This document shows positions 36,396-45,021 of a stretch of 64,000 nucleotides of DNA, piece after piece (position 1 is the stretch's first letter; each line of letters begins with the position of its first letter). Under the pieces are notes generated by a model, which saw only the letters and a program-made list of their open reading frames with translations, was not told the origin of the DNA and made no database searches. Source of the DNA: Roseovarius sp. THAF27. GTDB taxonomy: Bacteria > Pseudomonadota > Alphaproteobacteria > Rhodobacterales > Rhodobacteraceae. The stretch lies in assembly GCF_009363655.1 (NCBI RefSeq), contig NZ_CP045393.1, forward strand, positions 3,658,001 through 3,722,000, in the 5' to 3' direction. Both the position numbers and the translations under genes were made by a program.

Positions 36396-39161
36396 ATGAA
36401 GGACACGCTGACGCCGCCGGACGCGCTGATCTGTCCGGCAGAGGTCATTTTCGACCAGGACGCCGTGCTCGCGCGGATCGAGGCCGCGCGCGAGGCCGAC
36501 CCGTCCGACGCCGCCGCCCTGCGCCGCGAGGCGGTCGCCGCCACGCGCGACGCCATGACGTCGGGCTACGCGGCCATCGCCGAGGCACTGCGCCAGACGC
36601 CGTTCGCGGCACGCGAGGCGACCCGCGCCTATACCTGGCTGACCGATTGCGCCGTGATGACCGCCCTGCAGGTGGCCAGCCGCCACCTGCACCCCCTGCC
36701 CAACCCCACCGAATCCGAACGCCTGACGGTGTTCGCCGTGGGCGGCTATGGCCGGGGGGAAATGGCGCCCTTCTCGGACGTGGACCTGCTCTTTCTCACG
36801 CCCTACAAGATCACACCTTGGGCCGAGAGCGTGATCGAAAGCACGCTCTACATGCTGTGGGACCTAAAGCTGAAGGTCGGCCACGCCAGCCGCACGATCC
36901 GCGAATGCATCCGCCTCGGCACCGAGGATTTCACCATCCGCACCGCGCTTCTGGAAAAGCGCCTGCTCTACGGCGACGACAGGCTCGCGGCCGATCTCGA
37001 CCACCGCCTGCGCAACGACCTCTTCAAGGGGTCCGAACGCGAATTCGTCGAAGCCAAGCTGGAAGAGCGCGACGCCCGGCACGAAAAGCAGGGCGAACGC
37101 TACATGGTCGAGCCCAACGTCAAGGAGGGCAAGGGCGGCCTGCGCGACCTGCAATCGCTGTTCTGGATTTCCAAGTACCTCTACCATGTCGACGACGTCT
37201 CCGATCTCGTCGGGCACGGCCTCTTCATGGAGGACGAGTTCGAGACCTTCCTGAAGGCCGAGAACTTTCTCTGGGCCACCCGCTGTCACCTGCACCTCGT
37301 CACGAACCGCGCAACCGAACAGCTGACCTTCGACCTCCAGGTCGAGGTGGCCGAGCGCATGGGCTACAAGGATCGCGCCGGGCGCCGGGCGGTCGAGGTG
37401 TTCATGCAGGAGTATTTCCGCCACGCCACCGCCGTCGGCGACCTGACCCGCATCTTCCTGACCAAGCTGGAAGCGGCGCACGTCAAATCCGAGCCTCTCC
37501 TGCAACGCCTCTTCACCCGCAAGCGCAAGCTCAAGGACGGCTACAAGGAGATCCATGGCCGGCTGGGCATCGTGGATGAGAAAGACTTCCTGTCCGATCC
37601 GCTCAACCTCTTGCGCATCTACGAAGAGGCCCTGCGCACCGGGCTGCTGATCCACCCCGACGCCATGCGGCTGGTGACGGCCAATCTCGACCTCATCACC
37701 GACCGCTTCCGCGAAAGCCCCGAGGCCCGCAAGCTCTTTCTCGGCCTGCTTCTCAAGCACGGCAATCCCGAACGCGCCCTGCGCCGCATGAACGAGCTTG
37801 GCGTGCTCTCGGCCTTCATCCCCGAATTCGAGCCGATCCGCGCGATGATGCAGTTCAACATGTATCACAGCTACACGGTGGACGAGCACACCATCCAGTG
37901 CATCAGCCAGCTGTCGAAGATCGAGCGCAAGGAACTGACCGAGGACCTGCCCATCGCCTCGTCCATCCTGAAAGAGGGCGTCAACCGCAAGGTGCTCTAC
38001 GTCGCCCTGCTCCTGCACGACATCGGCAAGGGCCGGGACGAGGATCACTCGATCCTCGGCGCCCAGATCGCCCGCCGCGTCGCCCCCCGGCTGGGCCTGA
38101 AACCGAAAGAGGTCGACACGGTGGAATGGCTGGTGCGCTATCACCTCCTGATGTCCGACATGGCCCAGAAACGCGACATCGCCGACCCGCGCACCGTGCG
38201 CGACTTCGCCAAGGCGGTGCAGACCCGCGAGCGGCTCGATCTGCTCTGCGTCCTGACCGTCTGCGACATCCGCGGCGTCGGGCCCAATACGTGGAACAAC
38301 TGGAAAGCCTCACTCATCCGCGCGCTCTATCGCCAGACCCGCCGCGCCATGGAGGGCGGGCTCGAGGCGCTCAACCGCGAACAGCGCGGCACGGATGCCA
38401 AGCGCAACCTGCGCGAGGCGCTCACCGATTGGGACGCCAAGGATCTCAAGACCGAGCTGGAGCGCCACTATCCGCCCTACTGGCAGGGCCTGCACGTCAC
38501 CGCGCATCAGGATTTCGCCCTGCTGCTGCGCGACATTTCCGAAACCGAGGTCCGCATCCAGCTGACCCCGGACGAGGACCGCGACGCCACCCGCGTCTGC
38601 TTTGCGCTGGCCGACCATCCCGGCATCTTCAGCCGCATGTGCGGCGCGCTGGCGCTGGTGGGCGCCAACGTCGTGGACGCGCGCACCTATACCACCAAGG
38701 ACGGCTATGCCACGGCGGCCTTCTGGATCCAGGATGCCGAAGGCAGCCCCTACGAGGCCGACCGCCTGCCACGCCTGACCCAGATGATCCACAAGACACT
38801 CCGGGGCGAGGTGGTGGCCCGCGACGCCATGCAGTCGCGCGACAAGATCAAGAAACGCGAACGCGCCTTCCGCGTGCCCACACACATCACCTTCGACAAC
38901 GAAGGCTCGGAGATCTACACGATCATCGAGGTCGACACCCGCGACCGCCCCGGCCTGCTCTACGACCTGACGCGCACGCTCAGCAACGGCAACGTCTACA
39001 TCAACTCCGCCGTCATCGCGACCTACGGTGAACAGGTGGTCGACACGTTCTACGTCAAGGACATGTTCGGTCTGAAATTCCACTCCCCGGCCAAGCAGCG
39101 CGCGCTCGAACGCAAGCTGCGCCAGGCGATCTCGGAAGGGGTGGAGCAGGCAATCAGCTGA
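36396..39161 (+). CDS. glnD: [Protein-PII] uridylyltransferase/uridylyl-removing enzyme
   Basis: 921 aa, full length. Nucleotidyltransferase site GGYGRGEMAPFSDVD at 116-130, HD hydrolase domain with LLLHDIGKGRDEDH (His541), and two C-terminal ACT domains beginning around residues 733 (DHPGIFSRMCGALAL) and 848 (DRPGLLYDLTRTLS). It adds or removes UMP on PII according to glutamine level. In Rhodobacterales glnD is commonly followed by murJ; here 3.5 kb intervenes. Confidence 0.96.
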   Translation: MKDTLTPPDALICPAEVIFDQDAVLARIEAAREADPSDAAALRREAVAATRDAMTSGYAAIAEALRQTPFAAREATRAYTWLTDCAVMTALQVASRHLHPLPNPTESERLTVFAVGGYGRGEMAPFSDVDLLFLTPYKITPWAESVIESTLYMLWDLKLKVGHASRTIRECIRLGTEDFTIRTALLEKRLLYGDDRLAADLDHRLRNDLFKGSEREFVEAKLEERDARHEKQGERYMVEPNVKEGKGGLRDLQSLFWISKYLYHVDDVSDLVGHGLFMEDEFETFLKAENFLWATRCHLHLVTNRATEQLTFDLQVEVAERMGYKDRAGRRAVEVFMQEYFRHATAVGDLTRIFLTKLEAAHVKSEPLLQRLFTRKRKLKDGYKEIHGRLGIVDEKDFLSDPLNLLRIYEEALRTGLLIHPDAMRLVTANLDLITDRFRESPEARKLFLGLLLKHGNPERALRRMNELGVLSAFIPEFEPIRAMMQFNMYHSYTVDEHTIQCISQLSKIERKELTEDLPIASSILKEGVNRKVLYVALLLHDIGKGRDEDHSILGAQIARRVAPRLGLKPKEVDTVEWLVRYHLLMSDMAQKRDIADPRTVRDFAKAVQTRERLDLLCVLTVCDIRGVGPNTWNNWKASLIRALYRQTRRAMEGGLEALNREQRGTDAKRNLREALTDWDAKDLKTELERHYPPYWQGLHVTAHQDFALLLRDISETEVRIQLTPDEDRDATRVCFALADHPGIFSRMCGALALVGANVVDARTYTTKDGYATAAFWIQDAEGSPYEADRLPRLTQMIHKTLRGEVVARDAMQSRDKIKKRERAFRVPTHITFDNEGSEIYTIIEVDTRDRPGLLYDLTRTLSNGNVYINSAVIATYGEQVVDTFYVKDMFGLKFHSPAKQRALERKLRQAISEGVEQAIS

Positions 39162-39409
39162 CGCCGAGCGTTCGCGTCTGCTGCGCAGAAAACGCGCGTG
39201 AAAGTGTAGCCTCTCACAATGAACAAAGGTGCGACGAATAGCTATTGCCGAGACGTAGCTGCCATGGGAGATAGGCTGTCGCATTTCATTCTTCTAGCCG
39301 AAAACTCTCGCAAAAATTGCCCGAAAGGTCATTCGGCAAGGAAATCAACGGGATCATTGGATTGAAGCGCACCAACCAGATAAACGGGTAACCCAAGATT
39401 TTCTGACAC
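39162..39409. other. AT-richer gap at the left edge of the glnD-murJ islet
   Basis: 248 bases with visibly lower GC than the flanking genes. No convincing gene. A 26-codon minus-strand frame (39409-39329, GTG start, SENLGLPVYLVGALQSNDP) directly follows the Imm11-like stop and may be a remnant, but it is too short to support. Confidence 0.35.
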
Positions 39410-40069
39410 CTACAGGAACTTGCACTGTTTGAGCCGGAACTTGTCCCGAAGGCCCATGGCGATCAAGGTATGGGCCACCCCATCGCTGACGAACTGCAAG
39501 TGCCGGATCATCGGATCAAACCAGAAATCCGCGCCTTCCTGTGCCGATCGATGCACAAAGATATCCCGTCCAGTCATGTCATTTGAAAGCCGGTATCCCG
39601 CTTCCGGTCGCGCCTTGTAGAGCGGGCGGCAGCGGTCTGTGTTGTCGCGGTCGACTGTGTCCTTGGCATTCGAGAACTCGAGAAGATAAAAATCACAATC
39701 TACCTCGGTTTTTCGATCCGATTGGAAGATCGGCGTCCGGGTGAGGCGACCATCGCCCAGATCAAAGGCACTGAGCGCATCGCATACCTTCTTTTCCAGA
39801 AATACAAATGAGCTCCACACGAAGACAGGTCTTGCTCTGAGCATGTCCTCCAGCCAGTCAGCGTGTTGAACAGAAGGGTTTGTGTAGGCCAACCCACTTA
39901 ACCGCGTTGCATCAGTGAGCCCTTTTCCATGATAATATTGAGCATCGGCAGGAAGAACTTCCATGCCGTCCCAGACTTCCTTGCTCCCCGGAGCCAATGG
40001 CTGGAGCGGCACGTCACTTAGTGAGGTGTTTCCCATCACCCTCATCGACCAGATCGATGCATCCTTCAT
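39410..40069 (-). CDS. Imm11-like (DUF1629-type) immunity protein
   Basis: 219 aa, no signal peptide. The layout (SSFVFLEKKVCDALSAFDLGDGRLTRTPIF read in parts, then a LLEF element, DIFVHR, and a final LQFVSDGVAHTLIAMGL followed by a short basic end) follows Imm11-type immunity proteins, which protect against secreted polymorphic toxins. Base composition is lower in GC than neighbours, suggesting acquisition. The ATG at 40069 sits immediately after a TGA (TGAATG) closing a short upstream frame. Family recognition is tentative. Confidence 0.5.
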   Translation of the reverse strand: MKDASIWSMRVMGNTSLSDVPLQPLAPGSKEVWDGMEVLPADAQYYHGKGLTDATRLSGLAYTNPSVQHADWLEDMLRARPVFVWSSFVFLEKKVCDALSAFDLGDGRLTRTPIFQSDRKTEVDCDFYLLEFSNAKDTVDRDNTDRCRPLYKARPEAGYRLSNDMTGRDIFVHRSAQEGADFWFDPMIRHLQFVSDGVAHTLIAMGLRDKFRLKQCKFL

Positions 40070-40210
40070 TCAGGTTTCTCCTGAGTTGCTCTCCTGTTTG
40101 GCGGAGGCGTTCTTTTCAGCTTTACTGACTAAGACTATGAATTGACCAATCCAAGTTGCGGGTATTCGAAGGGCTTGCAGCATCTGTCGGAATGGGCTCG
40201 GAGCATTCAT
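40070..40210 (-). pseudogene. Possible remnant of a toxin gene 3' end
   Basis: Two overlapping minus-strand frames look plausible. One runs 40210-40070 (MNAPSPFRQMLQALRIPAT..., 46 aa) and ends directly at the Imm11-like start; the other ends at 40122 with NTRNLDWSIHSLSQ and has no start of its own before the palindrome cluster. Toxin genes usually precede their immunity gene, so this may be the surviving tail of one. I cannot decide which frame, if any, is real. Confidence 0.25.
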
Positions 40211-40227
40211 TGCGCTTAAACTTTATT

Positions 40228-40312
40228 GCAGGTTCCTGCAGGCACCATTCCCTGCGCAGGAAATGGCTGTGAAAATACGCATTTTCACAGCCGGAATTTT
40301 CGAAAATTCCGG
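40228..40312. repeat. Cluster of four palindromes
   Basis: In order: GCAGG-tt-CCTGC (40228-40239); CCATTCCCTGC/GCAGGAAATGG (40245-40266, one mismatch pair); GGCTGTGAAAAT-acgc-ATTTTCACAGCC (40265-40292, perfect 12-bp stem); CCGGAATTTTCGAAAATTCCGG read as arms CCGGAATTTTC/GAAAATTCCGG (40291-40312, perfect). The last three overlap by two bases each. They lie 12 bases past the oxidoreductase stop. Confidence 0.75.
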
Positions 40313-40324
40313 CGGGCACCCTCA

Positions 40325-42403
40325 TCACCTTTCCGGCGCCAGTTCCACCCGCTCGCCCCGCCGCGGCGGGGCGATCTGCGCGCCCGTGACGGTCCGGGCA
40401 AACGCGTGACCGGCATGGACCGCCGCCGCAATGGTGCTGGGGCAATAGCAATCCCCGATCCGCGTCACCGCCTTGATCCCGGCCGCGTCCCAGTCCGCCT
40501 CGTGCTCCTTCAGGTTGCTCCACAGCGCGTCGTTGGGCACCCGTGAGGTCACCGGCACCAGCGTGGTGCAGGGGATCTGCCGCCGAGCGTCGGAATAGAT
40601 GCAGGCCAGCTCCAGCGTGCTGCCGTCGCCATCGGCGACCTTGTGCAGCGGCACGATCGTAACGCCCAGCTGGATCAGCCGGGCCTGGATGCGCGCCTGC
40701 TCCAGCGTGTTCTCGGTCCAGGGCGCGACGATGGGCGATGGCGTCACGAAGACGACCTCGCGCCCGGTCTGCACGGCAAGTTCGGCCAGAATGTTGCCCA
40801 GGTAATACCCCTCGTCGTCAAAGATCACGATCGGCCCCGTTCCATCGTCCTGTTCGAACCCGCCCTGCATCGCGCTTTCGGGCGACAGCACCGGCAAGGC
40901 CCCGAACGCCGCGACCGGCAGGCGGTGCGTGCGCCCCACGCCGTCCATCCGCCAGCTTGCCCCGGTGGCCAGCACCACCTGCCCGATGCCGTACTCCAGG
41001 ATATCCGACGAACTCAGTCGGCTTTGCAGGTAGAGATCGGCCGCATCCTTCTGCTGCAACTGCCACAGCCGCCAGTCGCGCACCCGGCCCCATTCCGCCA
41101 GCCCCGGCAGCGCGCTCTCGATGGCCACGCGTCCGCCCCAGGCGTCGCTCGCCTCGGCCAGCACCACCTCGTGGCCCGCCTGCACCAGCCCGCGCGCCGC
41201 CTCCATGCCTGCAGGCCCGCCGCCCACGATCAGGAACCGCTCCGACGCCACCTTCTCTCCGGTGATCACCTCAGGGTGCCAGCCGCGCCGCCATTCCTCG
41301 CCCACCGTCGGGTTCTGGGTACAGCGCATCGGCATCATCAGGTTGTCGCCCGACACGCAGATATTGCACCCGATACACTCGCGAATGTCCTCCAGCCGCC
41401 CTTCCTCGATCTTCTTCGGCAGGAACGGGTCGGCAATCGACGGCCGCGCCGCGCCAATGAGGTCCAGGTGCCCCGACTTCACCAGCCGCACCATCGTGTC
41501 GGGCGAGGTATAGCGCCCCACGCCCACCACCGGCTTCGTCGTCACCGATTTGACGAAGGCGGTGTAAGGCTCCTGGAACCCCTCCTTGGCAAAGCGCGAG
41601 GTCTGGCTGTCATTCGACCAGTCCGAGATGTTGACGTCCCACAGGTCCGGCTCCTCGGCCAGCGCCGCGATGATGTCGCGCCCCTCGACCTCGTGGCGCA
41701 GGCCCGCCTCGCCCATCAACTCGTCCACCGCCAGCCGCACCGCGATGGCGCAACTGTCGCCCACCGCGTCGCGCGTATCGGCCAGCACCTCGCGGAACAG
41801 CCGCAGCCGGTTCTCGAAACTGCCGCCGTATTCGTCGCTCCGGTGGTTGTGCCGCGCGAGCAGGAAATGCATGAGCAGGGTCATGTCGTGACCGGCATAG
41901 ACATAGATGATATCGAACCCCGCCCGCTTGGCCCGCTTCGCCGCGTCCACATGCCAGCCCCGGAACGCCTTGATGTCGGCCTTGTCCATGCCCCGCGCCT
42001 GCCACGGATCGCCCCAGTCGCTGGGCGTGGGCGACGGTGCCAGGATCGGCTGACGCGAATAGCGCCCGGTCGCGTGATGCCCGTTATGCGCCAGCTGGAT
42101 CGCCGCAAGGCTGCCATGCGCCTGAACGCTCTCGGCCATCAGCCGCAGCGCCGGAATGTCCCCGTCGTCCCACAGCCGCCCCTCGTTGGCCGGCGACAGG
42201 TCGGAACTGGGATGGATCTCGGTCTCCTGGGTCGACACCACGCCCCAGCCTCCCTCGGCCTTGACCGCCCGGTGCGCCGCCTCGGCCTGCGGATAGCGAT
42301 GCCCCATCCCGGTGCAATGCGGCACCTGGTAAAAGCGGTTGCGCGTGGTCTTGGGTCCGATCCGCACCGGCTCGAACAGGATGTCATAGGGCGAGGTCGT
42401 CAT
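40325..42403 (-). CDS. Trimethylamine-dehydrogenase-like FMN/FeS/FAD oxidoreductase
   Basis: 692 aa. An old-yellow-enzyme FMN barrel (about 1-340: NRFYQVPHCTGMGHR, QLAHNGHHATGRYSR, DEYGGSFENRLRLFREV) is followed by a 4Fe-4S site ECIGCNIC...RC near 350-370 and an FAD/NAD-type domain from about 395 (FLIVGGGPAGMEAARGL). This is the layout of trimethylamine and dimethylamine dehydrogenases and related demethylases of methylated amines or betaines. The true substrate is unknown. Start at 42403 precedes MTTSPYDILFEP. It occupies most of the glnD-murJ islet. Confidence 0.88.
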   Translation of the reverse strand: MTTSPYDILFEPVRIGPKTTRNRFYQVPHCTGMGHRYPQAEAAHRAVKAEGGWGVVSTQETEIHPSSDLSPANEGRLWDDGDIPALRLMAESVQAHGSLAAIQLAHNGHHATGRYSRQPILAPSPTPSDWGDPWQARGMDKADIKAFRGWHVDAAKRAKRAGFDIIYVYAGHDMTLLMHFLLARHNHRSDEYGGSFENRLRLFREVLADTRDAVGDSCAIAVRLAVDELMGEAGLRHEVEGRDIIAALAEEPDLWDVNISDWSNDSQTSRFAKEGFQEPYTAFVKSVTTKPVVGVGRYTSPDTMVRLVKSGHLDLIGAARPSIADPFLPKKIEEGRLEDIRECIGCNICVSGDNLMMPMRCTQNPTVGEEWRRGWHPEVITGEKVASERFLIVGGGPAGMEAARGLVQAGHEVVLAEASDAWGGRVAIESALPGLAEWGRVRDWRLWQLQQKDAADLYLQSRLSSSDILEYGIGQVVLATGASWRMDGVGRTHRLPVAAFGALPVLSPESAMQGGFEQDDGTGPIVIFDDEGYYLGNILAELAVQTGREVVFVTPSPIVAPWTENTLEQARIQARLIQLGVTIVPLHKVADGDGSTLELACIYSDARRQIPCTTLVPVTSRVPNDALWSNLKEHEADWDAAGIKAVTRIGDCYCPSTIAAAVHAGHAFARTVTGAQIAPPRRGERVELAPER

Positions 42404-42713
42404 GGCGGCACCTTCCGGTCTGGGTGGGGTTGCCCGGCACGCTATCACCCTCGTCGCCGGGCGCCAGAGCCGAATATCCGGCAAACGCGCCGCGCGGCCC
42501 GGTCACGAACGCGCGCGTCCCCGACGCGCGAAAAGTCCACCGACGCGATACCACTCGGATACCGACGCGATACCGACGTGCCAAAAAACGGCTGAATATG
42601 GCCGTTAATCCCCGATTCGCGGAGCACAGCTCCCCTGCACCGCAGACCGGCCTTTCCCCGCTCCCGGCAATCGGCTAATGCTCTTGAAAACAAGGCAGAC
42701 GCAGGCACCGCAC
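42404..42713. other. Gene-free region upstream of the oxidoreductase and murJ
   Basis: 310 bases between divergent starts. It holds the phased GATACC repeats (42547-42574) and no supported gene. The stretch nearest murJ has no recognisable promoter beyond generic elements. Confidence 0.5.
42547..42574. promoter_or_regulatory. Three GATACC hexamers phased at 11 bp
   Basis: GATACC at 42547-42552, 42558-42563 and 42569-42574, each start 11 bp after the last, so all face the same side of the helix. The flanks also repeat (CGACGC before the first and third). The cluster is about 145 bases upstream of the oxidoreductase start and suits cooperative binding of a regulator. Confidence 0.5.
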
Positions 42714-44252
42714 ATGAAACCCATCCGCCTTCTCTCCGGCGTCCTGACCGTGGGCGTCTGGACCCTGGCCAGCCGGATCCTGGGCTTCGTGCGCGACGTC
42801 ATCATCGCCAACCTCATCGGCCCCGGTATGCTGATGGACGCCTATGTCGCCGCCTTCCGCCTGCCCAACATGTTCCGCCGCTTCTTTGCCGAGGGCGCGT
42901 TCAACGCAGCTTTTGTCCCGATGTTTTCCAAGCGGCTCGAGGCGAACGAGGACCCCATAGGTTTCGCGCGGCTGGCGCTCTCGGGCCTCAGCTTCGTGCT
43001 GCTGATCCTGACCGCGCTGGCGATGATCTTCATGCCCGCGCTGGTCTATGCCACGGCCGAGGGCTATTACGGCGATCCGCGCTTCGACATCACCGTCGAT
43101 TACGCGCGCGTCACCTTTCCCTATATCTTCTTCATCTCGCTGGCGGCCCTGTTTTCCGGGGTTCTCAACGCCGCCGGACGCTTCGCCGCCGCCGCCGCGG
43201 CACCCGTCATCCTGAACGTGCTTCTGGTCGGCGCGATGATGATCACGCACTCCATGGGCGGCCCCGTGGCCGACGCGCTGATCTGGACGATCCCCTTCGC
43301 CGGCGTGGCGCAGCTGATGCTGGTCTGGATCGCCGCTGACCGGGCCGGGATGCGCATCCGCCCCACCCGCCCCCGCTGGACGCCCGAGATGTCCAAGCTG
43401 GTGCGCGTCGCCGTCCCCGCGGCCCTGGCGGGCGGCGTGGTGCAGATCAACCTGGTGGTGGGCCAGCTTGTCGCCTCGAACACCGAAAGCGCCGTCAGCT
43501 GGCTCTACGCCGCCGACCGCCTCTACCAGCTGCCTCTGGGGGTCGTGGGCATCGCCGTCGGCATCGTCCTGCTGCCCGACCTGTCGCGCCGCCTGAAGGC
43601 CGAGGATCACGAGGGCGCCCGCCACGCCTATTCCCGCGCCGCCGAGATCTCTCTGGCGCTGACCGTGCCCTGCGCGGTGGCGCTGATGGTGATCCCCCTG
43701 CCGCTGGTGTCGGTGCTGTTCGAGCGTGGCAAGTTCGACGCCGACGACACCGCCGCCACGGCTCTCGCGGTGATGATCTACGGCCTCGGCCTGCCCGCCT
43801 TCGTGCTGCAAAAGGTGCTGCAACCGCTGTTCTTCGCGCGCTCGGACACGAAGAAACCGTTTCACTACGCCGTCGTGGCCATGGTGGTGAACGCCGCGCT
43901 GGCGGTAGGGCTGGCGCAAGTCGTGGGCTGGTGGGCCGCCGCCATCGCCGCCACGGCGGCGGGCTGGGCCATGGTCTGGCTCCTGGTGCGCGGCGCCCGT
44001 AGCTATGGTGAGGTGGCGCGCTTCGACGACCGCTTCCGCCGCCGCGTCTGGCGCATCCTGCTGGCCTCGGTCCTGCTGGGCGTGATCCTTTGGGGCCTGC
44101 AAGTGCTGATGACGCCGTTCTTCGGCCTAAGTGGCTGGCGCTGGCTGGCGCTTCTGGCGCTTATCGGGCTTGGCAGCGTCAGCTATTTCGGCCTCGGCCA
44201 GCTTCTCGGCGCGTTCCGCCTGTCGGATTTCCGCAAGACGGTTCGCCGTTAA
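42714..44252 (+). CDS. murJ: Lipid II flippase MurJ
   Basis: 512 aa with about 14 hydrophobic segments. SRILGFVRDVIIANLIG, FRLPNMFRRFFAEGAFNAAFVP (in parts) and YAADRLYQLPLGVVGIAVG are MurJ/MviN signatures. It moves lipid II across the inner membrane for peptidoglycan synthesis. I start at 42714 (MKPIRLLSG); the ATG at 42678 is in frame but upstream of conservation. Convergent with the rhomboid gene, stops overlapping by 4 bases. Confidence 0.95.
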   Translation: MKPIRLLSGVLTVGVWTLASRILGFVRDVIIANLIGPGMLMDAYVAAFRLPNMFRRFFAEGAFNAAFVPMFSKRLEANEDPIGFARLALSGLSFVLLILTALAMIFMPALVYATAEGYYGDPRFDITVDYARVTFPYIFFISLAALFSGVLNAAGRFAAAAAAPVILNVLLVGAMMITHSMGGPVADALIWTIPFAGVAQLMLVWIAADRAGMRIRPTRPRWTPEMSKLVRVAVPAALAGGVVQINLVVGQLVASNTESAVSWLYAADRLYQLPLGVVGIAVGIVLLPDLSRRLKAEDHEGARHAYSRAAEISLALTVPCAVALMVIPLPLVSVLFERGKFDADDTAATALAVMIYGLGLPAFVLQKVLQPLFFARSDTKKPFHYAVVAMVVNAALAVGLAQVVGWWAAAIAATAAGWAMVWLLVRGARSYGEVARFDDRFRRRVWRILLASVLLGVILWGLQVLMTPFFGLSGWRWLALLALIGLGSVSYFGLGQLLGAFRLSDFRKTVRR

Positions 44253-44947
44253 CGTCGCTGCAGCTTCTGCCGCAACCGCCTCATCCCGCCGGGCAGCAGA
44301 AGAAAGGACAAAAAGAATCCTCCGACAAAGCCGCCGATATCCGCCACCCACGTGAAGTTGTTGCCATAAAGCAGGCCGAAGATCAGTTGCAGGCCCAAGA
44401 GAACGCCGATCATCACGAAAGCCCGCATCTGGTTTTCGCCCATCGCGCCCAGTTGCAGCCAGACAAGGCAGGTAAAGCCCCCGATCAAACCATAGACGCC
44501 GGGGAAACCCCCTATTAACCCCGGCCCGTCAGGATAGATCAGGCCAAAGACCAGCGCGCCGAAGATGGATGAGGCGAAAAATAAAATCGCCACGGCCCAC
44601 CCGGCCATGCGCTCGGCCACGAATTTGCCGATGGCCAGCGTCATGACGATGGCGAAAACCGCCTGCAACAGGCTGGCATGAACGAACGGGTAGGTGACGA
44701 AGCGGATAAGATAATCAATCCTTAACTGACCGGTCTCCAGCATCCAGGTCATCGCCCGGTTGGAAAACCCGAATTGCTGGATGGTCGATATGCGCCAGCC
44801 GATCGCCTCGGGCCCGCCCACCATGCCGCGCGCGCCCAGCTGGAACACCGCCTCGGCGGCGGCCATGGCGGCCACGATGGCCAGCACCAGCGGCGGGATC
44901 GGGTTGACCGGGCTGTCGCCGGGACCTGTGGCTCGGGGATCGGACAT
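44249..44947 (-). CDS. Rhomboid-family membrane protein lacking catalytic residues
   Basis: 232 aa with six or seven hydrophobic segments in the rhomboid arrangement. The serine motif GXSG is replaced by GFPG (Pro149 at the Ser position) and the His of the last segment by Asp203 (VADIGGFVGG). The His in FVTYPFVHAS, part of the fold, is kept. Without the Ser-His dyad it cannot be a protease of the usual kind; it resembles pseudoproteases such as iRhoms and derlins. I recall the same GFP/AFP form in other roseobacters beside murJ, so the loss is probably conserved. Confidence 0.85.
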   Translation of the reverse strand: MSDPRATGPGDSPVNPIPPLVLAIVAAMAAAEAVFQLGARGMVGGPEAIGWRISTIQQFGFSNRAMTWMLETGQLRIDYLIRFVTYPFVHASLLQAVFAIVMTLAIGKFVAERMAGWAVAILFFASSIFGALVFGLIYPDGPGLIGGFPGVYGLIGGFTCLVWLQLGAMGENQMRAFVMIGVLLGLQLIFGLLYGNNFTWVADIGGFVGGFFLSFLLLPGGMRRLRQKLQRR

Positions 44948-45021
44948 CGGTGGGGCCTCCTTGACGGCTGTTGGCCGCAGCAGTAAGCGAGGCGGACACG
45001 AATTTCCAGACGGAGTCCGCC

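Noticed and set aside
42547..42574. Start of a CRISPR array
   Set aside because: Six-base repeats at 11-bp pitch are far too short and there are no spacers of normal length or cas genes.
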